The notes: generated by a model not told the origin, from the letters alone. Counted from the first letter of the stretch, positions 1-12,335 are shown. The stretch: DNA of 64,000 nucleotides from Talaromyces rugulosus (GCF_013368755.1 NC_049562.1:682001-746000), one strand, 5' to 3'. Numbers and translations: made by a program.

Positions 1-483
1 TTGTGACCGCTCTCAACTCAACCTGCTACTGCTGACTTGTTCTCCGGTACCTTTTCACCTGGAGCCCTTGTTTTTTCCCCAGCCAGCTGTGCTCTCGCCC
101 GCCCGTCCAGCCATCTCCAGCTAGCCTTTTGACTCGGCTATCGCGACAAGCCACCGGGCTCTCTATCTCATACGTCGAATTTCCGCTTCGGTGCAAAAGA
201 CACAAAAACCATATCCGATACTCGAAACCCCCTCGCCGCAGTTGCCCTCCCTCCCCCGGATGGGAAAAAGCTTAGAATTGCCCGCCTGATTATCGATTTA
301 TCCGTGTGAAGGGAGGTTCCGCCTTAGGACCCCATGTGGAAGAGAAGGAGAGAACGAGCCCGATTTCTTATTTCTACTGTTACCCAGTGCTCTTTGGATT
401 CACCACCACCCTGTGTGAGGAATCGAGTTCTCACGGAGCTTCCTCCTCAAGGGCACCCTTCCCGGACTCGTCTGCCACGTTAA
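1..483 (+). promoter_or_regulatory. 5' flank and leader of ccr4
   Basis: Pyrimidine-rich sequence without a recognisable gene, typical of a fungal promoter and 5' leader. It contains an upstream ORF at 334-483 (ATG, 49 sense codons, TAA) whose stop codon lies immediately before the ccr4 ATG at 484 (TAAATG). If the transcript starts upstream of 334, ribosomes would finish the short ORF exactly at the main start. The transcription start is not known from the sequence. Confidence 0.5.
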
Positions 484-2803
484 ATGGCAGATGGTCTCTA
501 TAGGTCCCAACAGCCTGGTGCCGGGCAGTTTCTCTTCCAAACGCCGTCTTTTCAAAACACACATCTACAACAAGCTTTTCTCCGAAACCATTCCAGCTCA
601 CCCAGCAGAGTGAAACACAACAACAACAACAATCCCTTACCGCCGTCTCGATCCCCGCCTCCCGCTCTCGGTGCCGCCGCCCTAAGTTACAATAACATGT
701 ATACCCAAGGACATCAGGGCCAGCATGCGGCCATGATGAACGGTTCTCAGGCCCATCGAGGGTTCGCTATGCAAATGCCGAAATTCCAGCACCAAACCCA
801 CCATCCTCACCACCCGCAACCGCATCATGCCCACCATAATCAAGCTTCTCACCAGCTAACCCATCAGCCCAGTTATACCGCCGGTGCTTTGGCAAGCACT
901 ACTCCCCACTTCACTCCGAGCCACATGCAGAATGGTACGCCGGCCCATGTGGAAGATGATATTGACGAGTCTATGAATGAGCATTGGCAACAGCAGCTAC
1001 AGCTCGCCGCCGAGGCCAGACAAGCAACGTCCCCCCACTACTACGCCCGAACGATTGCACAACAGACCAAAGGGATCCAACTGGCTCCCAGCCAGACCGA
1101 TGGTACAGACAATGCCGGTGACAACCGCCCCAGTGCGGCGGTGTCAAAGGACAGTAAGCGACAGGGTTGGACGTCTCTGGACTTTACTAGCCAAGGACTG
1201 CGAGCTATATCAACTGCGCTGTTCAATTATCGTTTCCTTAGCAAGCTGTACTTGAGCAACAACAAGCTCAAGTCTCTTCCATCTTCGATCGGCCAGCTTC
1301 GGAGCCTTACCCACTTGGATCTTTCGGGCAATGACCTTACCGAACTGCCTGCGGAAATCGGCATGCTTACCAACCTGCGCACTCTTTATGCTTTTGACAA
1401 CCACATCCAAATCCTGCCCTTTGAAATGGGCTATCTTTATCGCTTAGAAATGCTTGGCATATATGGTAATCCGTTGAACGAGGCCCTATCGTCTCAGATT
1501 AAGACTCACGGCACCAAAGCCTTGATCAAATATCTTTTGGAAGAAATGACTGGTCAGTGGAGATTTATAATCCAGATACAAAGCATTTGCTAACTTAATG
1601 CTAGTACACCTTCCGCCCTCTGATCGAGATTGGATCGTTCTAGATGAGACGTCTAAATCGGCACACTCGCCGACAGACAGAATCACTGTCCTGTCGTATA
1701 ATATCTTGTGCGACCAATCGGCGTCACCGTCACACTATGGCTACGTTCCATCTCGTGCTTTGACGTGGGAGTTCCGGCGAGACATGATTCTGAGCGAGAT
1801 CCGAGGCCATGACGCAGATATTGCCTGTCTCCAAGAGATTGACGGTGGGAACTACAACGACTTTTTCCGGGAGCAGCTTGCCTACAACGACTACAAGGGC
1901 GTTTTCTGGCCACGTGGTCGTGCGATGGGCATGCATGAGGAAGAAGCCAAGACGATTGATGGTTGTGCGACATTCTTCAAGACCAGCAAATATATCCTGT
2001 TGGATAAGCAAGTGATCAATTTTGGTCAGACAGCCGTGCGACGGCCGGATGCCAAGGGCCAAGACGACATCTACAATCGTCTTTGGCAGAAAGATCACAT
2101 TGCCGTTGTTGTGTTTTTGGAAAACCGCATGACCGGGACTCGACTGATTGTTGCCAACTGCCATCTCTACTGGGACCCGGCTTTCAAGGACGTCAAGCTG
2201 ATCCAAACGGCAATCATGATGGAGGAAATCACCAAGCTCGCGGACGAATATGCCAAATTCCCGGCCTGCACGGACAAGACAGCGTTCCGATTCTCAGAAG
2301 CTGAAAGCGGTGGTGCTCAGGATAGCACGACGCCCGTGGAGCCAGCTCCGTCTATGGAATATTCCTCTGGAGACCAAATTCCGGTCTTGATCTGTGGTGA
2401 CTTCAACTCGGCTCCTGGCGAAGCGGCATACAATTTGCTCTCGCATGGCAAGCTGATCGAATCGCACCCTGACCTCCAGCAACGGCTGTACGGTAATCTC
2501 AGCCGCGTCGGAATGACGCACCCATTCAAGCTCAAGTCCGCGTACAACGCGATTGGGGAGCTGTCGTTTACGAATTATACGCCTGATTTCACATCGATTC
2601 TGGACTATATTTGGTTTTCGTCTACAACACTGCATGTGACGGGCTTGCTGGGCGAAGTGGACCGAGAATATCTCAAGAGGGTGCCTGGATTCCCCAATTA
2701 TCATTTCCCTAGTGATCATCTTGCAATGTTGGCCGAATTTTCAGTCAAGGGAAAGAAGGGCAAGGTTGTGGAAGCGGATTTTGGACCTCAACGGGACAAG
2801 TGA
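484..2803 (+). CDS. ccr4: Ccr4-type poly(A) deadenylase (LRR + EEP nuclease)
   Basis: Catalytic subunit of the Ccr4-Not complex, which shortens mRNA poly(A) tails in the cytoplasm. Two exons, 484-1552 and 1605-2803, give 755 residues. The first 200 residues are Gln/His/Pro/Asn-rich. Leucine-rich repeats follow at about 230-335 (motifs such as LYLSNNKLKSLP and LDLSGNDLTELP). The Mg-dependent endonuclease/exonuclease/phosphatase domain starts near 384: SYNILCD, LQEID (catalytic Glu 434), NCHLYW (about 541), CGDFNSAP (about 620) and SDHLA (726). Domain order and length fit yeast and Aspergillus Ccr4. The ATG at 484 is the first in this frame and sits directly after the stop of an upstream ORF. 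Confidence 0.93.
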
Positions 2804-3645
2804 ATATGACGGATTCGGAGCATGCATGTTACATATAACGAGGCTGGTGTTGCTTTTTTTGTTGTTGTTTTGTCTCTTGTTTTTTTGAAGACCGGGTTTT
2901 CCTTATGCTATCTCGGAATCTTTTCTTCCATTCTGTTTGCGGGTAATTCTGTTGTGTGTTTGTTTTTTTCTATTTGTTGTTGGGCTATGAACTTGTTAGT
3001 TTTCTTACCGTCTGCACGCATTTGACTTTGACTTTTTTTCTCTCCTTTCTCTCCCTTTTTTACTCTTGGAAAGTATCGAGTTCAACGGCGTGGCACACGA
3101 CTCTCTTTACCGTTAAACCCTCACAACGTGCATCATTTTTCAGTTTTCTAGTTGGTGGAGTGTATGTGTGTGTGTATTTGAACTTCTGGACCTGTCGTTT
3201 TTTCCTTTATTTTAAGAAAAGACGGTTGTTGAACGTGGTGTTTGGGGGAGGCAGAAGATTTGCTTGCCTTGTTTTTTTCTTTCTTTGCTTTTTCAATTAT
3301 TCTATTCGTGCCAAATAACATTATTAGCTTGGGTTGGTTTGAATTGACGTTGTTTAATAACATTAATATCCAGTTCAATAATTAGACGTAGTCGTAGTGC
3401 GGTACATACATGTACTCTGTATATACATGGATGCTGGACGAGTCCCACATGCTATTCTTAGCCAATACCGACGCCGAGCCGAACCCCGGGACGTGCGACC
3501 TCGATCGGTGTCATCCAACGCGGTTCCTCGTCAACCTCCATCCCAGTAAGCAATAAGCAACAAGAAACAAAAAGGTATAAAGTATGCTCTCCATCCTCTG
3601 TGTCTTGAGAGTATGCCGACTGACAGTATTATGCAGACAGTTAAC
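2804..3645. other. Spacer: ccr4 3' region and promoter of hydrolase gene
   Basis: T-rich tracts just after the ccr4 stop suggest its 3' UTR. The rest is unannotated promoter sequence for the hydrolase starting at 3646. The open frames in the T-rich part are low-complexity and Phe-rich, and are not taken as genes. Confidence 0.5.
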
Positions 3646-4769
3646 ATGGCTACCGACCAAGAAGGTTCCCTGGTCTTGCCTGACGGGACGAAGCTCTATA
3701 CTAAGACGTGGAAGGTTGGTTCGACCAGATCCGGTTTTTGAATTTCTTGCCACTTTTTGAGTTTTGTTTTGTTACTTGAAGCTGACGAGAAACAGCCCGA
3801 GGGGACTCCAAAGGCCATTATTGCGTTTTATCATGGGTTCAGCGATCACTGTAAGTGTTTTAACAATTTGCATGTGAAATGTCGAAGCTGACGATTGTAG
3901 CCAATTCCTGGTACCAGTTTTTCCCCAATCTGGCCTCGTCTGGATTCGAGGTGCACTCGCTCGACCAGCGGTGAGTTTTTTCTTTTCTTTATATATAAGT
4001 ATAAAATATAAATGCTAATTTCAACAGAGGATGGGGCCAGTCTTCCGCCTCAAACCGCAAACTGCGCGGTGACTACGGCACCACAGACGTCGTCATGGCC
4101 GACCTGCACTTCTTCCTACAGTCCCTGGTGCCATTCACGCAACAGGGCTCGATCCCACTGTTCCTGATGGGACACAGCATGGGCGGTATGAATTCGCTGT
4201 ACTACGCGCTCAACCCAGAGTCGCCTTACCATCGTAATGCTGCCACAACAAGGGAATTCAAACTGGCCGGCGTGGTGTCGATTGCACCGCTCGTTGCGAT
4301 TCATCCAACCACGCAACCACTCAAGATCATCGAGTATGCGGGCAAACTCGCGGCGAAACTGGTGCCAAAATGGACGATGGTGCAGGATATCGATCCGATG
4401 TGGGTGTCGCGCGATGATGCGGTGGTTGAGGCGATTCGGAAGGATGGGCTGTTGTGCCACAAGACGGGCACGTTTGAGGCGTTGGCGGGCATGTTGGAGC
4501 GTGGTGCGTGGCTGGATGGCTTGCACAAGGATGCCAATGTTATCAATACTGCTGCGGATGGGGTGCCGCCGCTGTTGGTCGCGCATGGGACGAGTGATAG
4601 GATAACGTGGTTTGATGCGACCAAGAGGTTGGTGGAGGCGGTGCAGGTCAAGGATAAGACATTCAACGAGTATGATGGCGGTTATCACAAGTTGACCAAC
4701 GATAGTAATGGCGTCGCCGAGCAGTTTACGGCGGATGTGGTGGAGTGGTTGAATGGGAAGATTGCTTGA
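3646..4769 (+). CDS. Monoglyceride-lipase-like serine hydrolase (alpha/beta fold)
   Basis: Four exons (3646-3714, 3796-3850, 3901-3970, 4028-4769) encode 311 residues. The protein has the Hydrolase_4 / serine aminopeptidase S33 layout of yeast Yju3 and mammalian MGL: an early HG segment (YHGFSDH), the DQRGWGQS segment, the nucleophile elbow GHSMGG (Ser about 115), an Asp in HGTSDRITW (about 255) and a His in GGYHKL (about 285), a complete catalytic triad. The likely role is hydrolysis of monoacylglycerols or related esters, probably in cytosol or on lipid droplets; no signal peptide is seen. Its 3' end converges with the methyltransferase gene only 70 bp away. Substrate is inferred from family only. 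Confidence 0.88.
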
Positions 4770-4839
4770 GAAGTTTTTTTTGGTATTATACATCTACGTA
4801 CATATCGTACACACAAGGATATCTATGTCAAAGGTCTAT

Positions 4840-6453
4840 CTATACTAGTTGTGGTCTGTCTTCAATTCTCCTCCAGATGCCAATAAAGCCGCCTCCAACG
4901 ATCTTCAGACCGACTTTGGGACGACACACCAAGACGTTGTTGTCTTCTGCAGCGGGTTCAGAGGGTCCTTCAGGTGGCCCTTCAGAGGATGTAGAGGATG
5001 TAGAGGATCCAGAGGACCCATCCTCCTCAGACACACTCGAGTCAGCAGCTTCACTGCGAGATGATTCCACCCACGACGATGGATCAGCGCGGCTCTTCTT
5101 GACAGCGACACGAACATCCCACATGCGGCCGCTGCTCAAGCCCGTCCCCAGCTCGACGACCTTGTCCATGACAAAGGGCAGTTTCTCACGCGCAATCAGC
5201 TGCACACACTCGCCGATTTGCGTAATGCTGGGCATGAAGACGACCAGCACGCCGTCGCGTTTTAGCACGGGGGCTACATGTGGGATCCGCTGGTGGGCCG
5301 AGGGCATGTCCAGGATTGCATACGACAAAAAAGCTTTTTTGTTGTTGTTGCTGCTACGCTGCCGGGTCTGGTCGGCAATCCATTCCTCAACAGGGCCAAC
5401 GTGGAAATCAACATTGCCAGCATACAGGCCTCGACGGAACCCGCGCACGGTTTTTTCGGCATGCGTGGAGAACTTGGATGAGACGTCGACGGTGTGGATC
5501 ACGGCACTTCGCTGTGCGCGCCATTCGTCCCATTGTTTTTGCTCTGTGTTTTCGGCTTGCTCTTCTTGTCTTGCTGCTGCTGTTGCTGACGTCGTCTCTG
5601 CCGCGTCTGCATATGGACGAACAGGGCGATTGGCAAGGATTCGCACCTGCGAGTTTTTAGGTATCGGCGGCGGCTGGGTATTGGCTGCGTGGATTGCGCG
5701 CGCCAGATGCAACGTTAGAGAGCCATGGCCAGTGCCAGCTTCGAGGATTTCCAGCGGCGTCGCGCCGTCGCTGGCCGGAGGAAGAGAAGGAGGAGGGAGG
5801 ACATGGATGTCCAGCAGCGACACGATTAGGTTCGCATCTGCGCCGTAGATCTATATTAGCACACACCGGTCAATTACGTTATCACAATTGTGTCTCAAAT
5901 AATGGACATAGGCCCCTCATCCTCTGCTATACTCCATCTCCATGGGGAAATGGTGGATCTCACATACCGGGGTAACAAGTCTCGGTGTGTAGACAACATA
6001 CTCCTCCAGCGTTGGCAAGCTGAGTCGGAACAGGGAGCCTGTGGTCCGGCGCCGTCAGTTTTCTAGTCGGATTTTTTCGGGATATGCGACATTTATTTTT
6101 CGTTTACCTTTATGCGCCTTGATAGGATCCCAGACTCTGCTGCCTATGATGTCGTCGTGATGGATCACGCCGCGCGAGACCTCGGTGCGTTCGCCATGTT
6201 TGAGCGGCTTGGTGAGATAGGGGACCTTGGCGTGGATGATTGCCCTGTCGCCTTCTATAGATTGAGTATATATAGACTTAGCGACGCCTCAACCTTGAAT
6301 TTCCGTGAATGTGGCAAGGCGCACCTCGAAAAATGGAATAGTCGCAGTCGCCTGAGCGTGTAAACGACGGCCGGGGGGGACTCGACGAGGCAGGCGGGGG
6401 TAAGCGAAGCCCAAGGACGCTGCGCAGGGATTGGAGGAAGCGAGCCATCCCAT
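4840..6453 (-). CDS. Trm61/GCD14-like tRNA (adenine-N1) methyltransferase, probably mitochondrial
   Basis: Four exons on the minus strand (6453-6294, 6254-6108, 6038-5968, 5850-4840) give 462 residues in one continuous frame. The N-terminus is Arg/Pro/Ala-rich with few acids (PRLPRRVPPGRRLHA), like a mitochondrial presequence. A short beta-rich domain (GDRAIIHAKVPYL, HHDDIIG) precedes the Rossmann methyltransferase domain, with SAM motif EAGTGHGS at about 164-171 and a DMPSAHQRIPHV motif-IV-like segment. The C-terminal part has a Ser/Glu-rich insert. This architecture matches the GCD14/Trm61 family making m1A58 in tRNA. The transit-like N-terminus argues for a mitochondrial TRMT61B-like enzyme rather than the nuclear Trm6/Trm61 partner. 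The first intron is only 39 nt. Confidence 0.8.
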
Positions 6454-7549
6454 ACGTAGCACCCAGTCGGTTTGTTGATATAATAAATTATGATAATGAG
6501 GACATACAAACAAAAAATGTCGCGCCGATCGAGATCACAGCGGAGCGCGGGCCTCCGAGGCTAGGGCGTTCGGAGTAGGCCTAGTCCGCGCCTGCACGTG
6601 GATCCAGAACGCGTCCGCGCTTTCTCCGTGCTCAGTCCGGGGTATGTGCTTGTTCTAGGAGAGAACTACTGCAGATTGCTGCTGGGCCCGTTTTTTTCCT
6701 GTCAGTTGGACGCCTTCTGGGTCTGGGGAAGCCCTGGAAGCCGTGGAAAGTCCTGGGGAAGTTTGTGGGGGATTGTCGTGCTGTCTGGTCGAGAATATGC
6801 TGGTGTTGATGATGGTTGATATACACCACGCACGGTGTCAACTGGTACAGATGGCGATGCTGTGCGTGCGCCAGGGGTACCCGGCTCTACGACATGTGAA
6901 CAAACTCAAACCTCGAGTCCAGTCAAGGATCATTGGCGACCACGCACCGATAAGCCCTCAATGGCGTCAACAGCCAGTGCTCTTTGGACGAAACCATCCC
7001 CAACACAAAACCGGCCTGATCCACTAATCCACACTAGTTGGTAGTCGGTGCCTCGCATTCCAGGCAAACACCAGTCGCTGTTGATATCATGGACCTGGAC
7101 CGTCTCCACTGGCACTGTTGCATTAAATGATTAATGCTCCTTTCTTTTTTTTTGGAGTTTGATGCGACGCCGGATATTACTCGTTGCACAGCACTGCTGC
7201 AGTCCACCAGTCAGCCGAACCCTGGAAACACTAGAAGATATGACATCATTTCATTCTCCATATCGAATATACTACCAGGATTTGTGTATTCGCTCGACGA
7301 AAACAAGACTCCGAAAAGACTCCATTTTCCCCTCGGGCGACCCAGTCAGAGAGTCGGTGCTCACCGGAGGGATGCGCCCCGCCGACCCCTCTCACCGAAA
7401 ATTATTACCTCGAGCTTGCGGATACAAATGCGTCGCTTTCCTCCTTCTTTCATTTCAAACCACGCAACATTGAATCAATTGACTGAGTTCTGTGTCACTA
7501 CGCGTATTCCTATCTCTACCGATTCTTGTCTATTATACAAATTGCAAAC
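6454..7549. other. Divergent intergenic region
   Basis: About 1.1 kb between the methyltransferase (-) and the HAD phosphatase (+). The short open frames here show no family resemblance and overlap on both strands. I see no RNA gene or repeat; presumably two promoters and 5' leaders. Confidence 0.5.
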
Positions 7550-8557
7550 ATGGGTTCGATTGCGCTTCCTTATATCCAGAGCAACCCGAAAATCATCTTT
7601 TTCACTGATTTCGATGGCACAATCACGTTGGAAGATAGCAATGACTATCTGGTATGACCGACAATTGCTTTTGCTCAATTCAATTTACTTAATTCTACTC
7701 TAGACCGACGAGCTGGGCTTTGGGTATGCCAAGCGCAGAGAAGGAAACAGAGAAGTCCTGTCCGGCAGGGCCACCTTTAGGTATGCTACCAAAATTTCCA
7801 CATTTCCCTAGAGCTAGACTAACCCGCAACAGGGACGTGTTCCGCGAAATGCTAGAGAGCGTCAAACCCGGGTTCGCCGAATGCATCGAGATCCTCAAGA
7901 GCAAGATGAAGCTGGACCCGTACTTTCTCGAATTCTACAACTGGGCCAAGGAGAACAACGTGCCCATCGTCGTGGTCTCATCCGGCATGATCCCGATTAT
8001 CCAAGCACTGTTTGAAGCCTTTTTGGGCCACACGCCCGACCCCCGACACCTGACCATTGTCGCCAACGATGTCGAGAGCCGCGACGGCAAGGATATCAAC
8101 AGCCCCGGAGGCTGGCAGATTAAATACCATGACAACAGGTTAGAACCTTTTTGGCAATTTTTTATGTTCCGCCTGCTGACAGGAACAGTCACTTTGGCCA
8201 CGACAAGTCGCTGGAAATCAAACCATATGCGGCTTTGCCGGCCGACAAGCGCCCAACTCTGCTATATGCTGGCGACGGCATGTCTGATCTGTCGGCAGCC
8301 CGTGAAACCGACCTGCTTTTCGCAAAGAAGGGACAGGGTAAGTTTTTTTTCTTTCTCGATTCTGTTTCTCTTATGTTAGTGCTAATACTTAAACAGACCT
8401 GGTCACGTATTGTGAGGAAAACGGAGTGCCATTCACCGTCTTTGAAGACTGGTCAACCATTTTCGCCACAACAAAGGCGATTTACCAGGGCGCGACCTCG
8501 GCCAAGAAGGTTGCTGCGCAAGCTGTAGAGCACCTACAGCCTCAGGTTGCCGTTTAG
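7550..8557 (+). CDS. HAD-superfamily phosphatase, Pyp1 (YNL010W)-like
   Basis: Five exons (7550-7651, 7704-7780, 7833-8138, 8189-8337, 8397-8557) give 264 residues. HAD motif I is FTDFDGTIT (nucleophile Asp 20, second Asp 22), followed by LEDSNDYL. Motif II is VVVSSGM, and the late motif is YAGDGMSDLSAA with its metal-binding Asp pair. The arrangement is that of subfamily IB phosphoserine-phosphatase-like enzymes and resembles yeast Pyp1, a small-molecule polyol-phosphate phosphatase. No signal peptide or membrane segment is present, so cytosolic. The exact substrate cannot be read from the sequence. Introns fall in different phases and all junctions restore a single frame. Confidence 0.87.
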
Positions 8558-8941
8558 AGAATACCCAGCTAGACCATAGAGGATATGGCTATATAAATTG
8601 TTTTGCTATTTTTTTGTTAAATAATGCCTGATGACTATGATATGCTCCTTGAGCTAGACACAATTGATTGTATTGAATATATTGTCGCGAACTGTAACAA
8701 CATTTCTTGATTCCTAATTCTTGATTTCTGAAATAATGGGCTAGTGATTACATAAGCGACCAAGGGATGGTTTCCCCAGATTATCCTGAACAAACAATTT
8801 CCCTCCATCCACGCCGGCCTGGCATCGCCCAGCCCAAGAAAATCTCGCAGCTTGCAATATGCGCACATGTCCGTCTTTATTTCTGATCTATAGCAATAGG
8901 CAGCCGATTCCCGCTTCGCGACGGACGGCAGACTGCCAAAG
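8558..8941. other. Spacer between HAD phosphatase and dcr2
   Basis: About 380 bp holding the 3' region of the phosphatase and the promoter/leader of dcr2. An AT-rich stretch follows the stop codon. No gene or RNA recognised. Confidence 0.45.
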
Positions 8942-10721
8942 ATGACTCGCCGCATAGTATGTTTCCGATCCTTTTTGCGACAGACCGCTTTGAAAACTAA
9001 CACCTGCAATTAATTAGATTCGGACTGGGGTTCAGCTCACTGTTTTTGGTTTTGTTGTCTTTCTTTTGATTCTTTTCATCGATAAACGCTTCCGCGTGCT
9101 TCCCAACTCGATACACGGCCATCTGCCCACGCACCACCCGGGCCTGGTCGTTACGGACGTTACTATCACTACGTGTTCGGCGGTAAACGTCTTTTCTAGC
9201 TGTCGACTAGACCCGTCGGTGTGGTATCGAGTCGACAAGGATTTGTACCTGGGGAATACCTGGTCGTCGAGTGCATACGTGCACTATCAGCGGAAACGAG
9301 AGGAGGACCTCCTCGACACCGACAAGGTCGTAGTCGATCTTCGGATTAGCAGGGTCGACCCGAACTCTGTCAAGGACAAGTCTTCTAGCCTTCCTGGAGA
9401 ATGGGAGTCCCGACCAGGCGGGATCTGGCTCAAACGCAGCTCGGAGCCGCACGTTAGCGACTCCAAAAACGCTCTTACCTCTTTGGATATCCTGTTTGGC
9501 GCAGATGCTGTTGATCCGCGTCCGAAATGGGAGGTCAAGGATACGCCTATTTTGTTGAACAGCCGGACCGAGAATACCGAGGCGCGTATCACTGTTCGTC
9601 GAGGAGTCCCGCCAACGATTAAGAAGCCGGTGCCTCGCATCAACGAAAGCGACCGGTTTAAAATAATGCAAGCCGCAGACCTACACCTCAGTACAGGTAC
9701 TGGGATCTGCCGAGATCCCGTGCCAGAGGAAAGAGTGCCGGGAGAAAAATGCGAAGCAGATCCTCGCACAATGGAATTTGTCGAGAAGCTTCTCGACGAC
9801 GAGAAGCCGGACCTGGTTGTCTTCTCTGGCGATGAGGTGAATGGCGAGACCTCCAAGGACGCCCAAAGCGCAGTGTTTAAATTCGTCAAGCCTCTTGTGG
9901 AGCGCAAGATTCCGTATGCGGTTATCTTTGGGAACCATGACGACGAAGGCAACCTCAATCGAGAGCAACTCATGGATTTGCTGAAAGATCTGCCGTATTC
10001 CCTGTCGTCTGCTGGACCGGAGGATATCGACGGGGTTGGGAATTACGTTATCGAGGTGCTCGGTCGATCGACCACGCATCACTCTGCGCTGACTTTATAT
10101 TTGTTGGACACGCATTCGTATTCACCGGACGAGCGACAGTTTCGCGGGTACAACTGGATCAAGCCCAGCCAGATCAAGTGGTTCAAGAACACGTCGCAGG
10201 GCCTGAAGAAGAAGCACGACCAATACACGCACATGCACATGAACATGGCCTTTATCCATATCCCATTACCCGAGTATCGGGGCAACGACATACGGCCATG
10301 GAAGGGCGACTGGCGCGAGGCGCCCACAGCACCAGCGTTCAACTCGGGGTTCATGGACGCTCTGGTTGAAGAGAATGTACTTTTTGTCAGTTGTGGACAG
10401 TAAGTTTTTTCACACCTTTTGGTGTTTTTTTTTTTTTTACAAGATGAAGCTAAAAATTTTTTCGGTAGTGACCATGTCAATGACTATTGCATGCTCAATC
10501 GTGACGACAAGGAAAAGCCGAACCTGTGGATGTGCTATGGAGGTGCATCTGGGTTTGGAGGCTACGGAGGCTACGACGGGTTTGTGCGTCGCATGCGGTT
10601 TTATGAATTCGACATGGGGCCTGGCCGTATCGTGACGTACAAACGGCTGGAATACGGCGATACCGAGTCGCGCTTGGACGAGATGATGATAGTCGACGCC
10701 GGGCAGGTTCGGGATATGTAG
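8942..10721 (+). CDS. dcr2: Dcr2-type calcineurin-like phosphatase
   Basis: Three exons (8942-8956, 9018-10399, 10469-10721) encode 549 residues. The first exon is a 15-nt microexon (MTRRI). The second opens with a hydrophobic signal-anchor (about residues 9-27, VFGFVVFLLILFI) and then the conserved HLPTHHPGLVVTD segment. The metallophosphoesterase core carries QAADLHLS, FSGDEVNG, FGNHDDE, a conserved His in FIHIPLPEY and, across the last splice junction, GHDHVND. These are the metal ligands of the calcineurin-like fold. Yeast Dcr2 dephosphorylates Sic1 and Ire1, promoting G1 exit and damping the unfolded protein response; the same role is inferred here. The intron after the second exon has a long T tract. 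Confidence 0.9.
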
Positions 10722-10897
10722 TTGAGATTTTTGTTTTGATGTTTTAAAAGCAGGCATTCCATATATTATCTTTATATCTTATATCTTATATCTTTATATC
10801 AAAAGATATTAAAGATATCTTATAATATTGTATAGTTGGCCAGTATGGCTTTAGTACAGACCAGTCCATAATTCAACGCTTTGGAAAAAAAAAAAAA

Positions 10898-12335
10898 CTA
10901 CCACCACTTCTCACAAAGAACCCTATCTGACCCTATTAACGAGCCTAAATGGCCAACAAACTCATCTGTCATGGGCGGCGGCCCACACACATAACACACA
11001 GTACTCTCGCCGCCAGCAGCTCCTACCACAGCACCATCCAAATCCTGCTTGCTGATACGCCGACCATGCACATGAATATTATTTTTACTCTCTGCACCAC
11101 CACCACCATCCTCATTCAACGACTGCGTCGCCTGCGCCAAAACCGACGGCGAAGAGTCATCCCGAGGCGGGATATTGGTTAGGAATACGTCGAGCTTTAT
11201 TTGCATATTGTTATTCTTACTGCAGGAAGAAACACGGTGCACGATGCGGCGCAGGCGTGAGAGAAAGAGGATCTCGTCGAGGGCTTCGCGCGTGATGCTG
11301 GCTTGCGGCGTGGATAGTTTGCCGTCGAGGAGCAGCTTTTCGGCGTGCGGGATGCGGGTTGTGTACAGGAAGTGGATTGTAGGTGGTTTTGTGTGTGGTG
11401 GTTTCTCTTCTTGTTGGTGTTGGGGAGAGCATGGGGTTGAGGCGAGTTCGGTGATGTGTGAGAGGATTGATATTAGGGGACTATACTTGTCAGTATGTTG
11501 TATGTATGTATGTATGTATGTATGTATGGGAGGAGTATATATGAAAAAAAAAAAAAGACCTACTTGATACCAACCCCACCCGCAACAAGCACAACTTTAT
11601 TTATTTGCGTAGGTGGAAGGATTGTTGCTGCTGGCGGCCACACAAAACTTCCACCAACGCGCACATTCACCTCCCTGCCCAGAATCTCCTTGGTTGGTTT
11701 CCACAGCCAGGCGGCAGGAGGATTGGACGGGGAGTTTTGCACAGCTAGTTCGACGTAGGGATATCTCCCGTTTGAGTCGGCGCTGATCTCGACATGTTGG
11801 GAAGGGACTTTGTTGTTGGAACCTTCTTGGATGACAGTCGCATTGGCGTCTGGTGTTGGCAGAGGGTGAGCGTCGCTGGGCGTTGATGTGATGGTGAAGC
11901 CGCCTGCTTGCTGGATACCAGGGACATGGACATCTAGCCATTGTCCGGGCAGGAACGAGAATGGTTCCTGGGGGAGGTCATCCTATGAAATCTAGTTAGC
12001 ATCAAATACTTTGTATATCTTTCTTGGATGGTGGGGGAGAGTACAGTCTCATCGTCGGAGAGCGATTCCGCCGGTAGCGCCAGCCGCAGCAGCCGGATTG
12101 TCGGATTGATCTGCTCGATATGCGCCAGACGCACGGGATACAGCTTGTTTTGTCGGGGCTCGGCGACGGTGCGTGTTTCGTGAGGGATGGAGTCTTTTCG
12201 TGGAGGCATGGATGCGACGGGGCGGCGCCACAGTGGTGGATGAGGGGGTGGTTGTGGTCGGGCGAGTGATAGTAATGTGTTGTAGTGGAGAGGGTGGTTA
12301 TGGAAGATGTGTCGTGCCTGCATCGACTTGTTCAT
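10898..12335 (-). CDS. OXNAD1-like FAD/NAD(P)-dependent oxidoreductase
   Basis: Three exons (12335-12045, 11982-11564, 11480-10898) give 430 residues. The N-terminal 50 residues are His/Arg/Pro-rich without acids, compatible with mitochondrial import. The FAD-binding ferredoxin-reductase-like part has FLPGQWLDVHVP and GGFTITSTPS; the NAD-binding part has VVLVAGGVGINPL (created by splicing) and ends with CYVCGPPPMTDEF and a C-terminal CEKWW. This order matches oxidoreductase NAD-binding-domain proteins (OXNAD1 type) of the ferredoxin-NADP reductase superfamily. Reaction partner unknown. The second intron (11563-11481) carries a GTAT/ATAC microsatellite. The start is ambiguous: ATG at 12335 or 12323, just after a 7-bp repeat that creates extra out-of-frame ATGs. 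Confidence 0.82.
11495..11527. repeat. (GTAT)n microsatellite in an intron
   Basis: About seven copies of the tetranucleotide TATG/GTAT lie inside the second intron of the OXNAD1-like gene, followed by an A tract. Simple repeat expansion with no coding effect. Confidence 0.85.

Noticed and set aside
1730..2206. 158-codon antisense frame within ccr4
   Set aside because: Opposite the conserved nuclease domain; no independent support.
3060..3330. Phe-rich ORF after ccr4
   Set aside because: Produced by T-rich 3' UTR sequence; low complexity.
4116..4793. 225-codon open frame antisense to the monoglyceride-lipase-like gene
   Set aside because: It lies opposite a well-supported coding exon, is Arg/His/Ile-rich and has no family features; it is a shadow of the real gene's codon bias.
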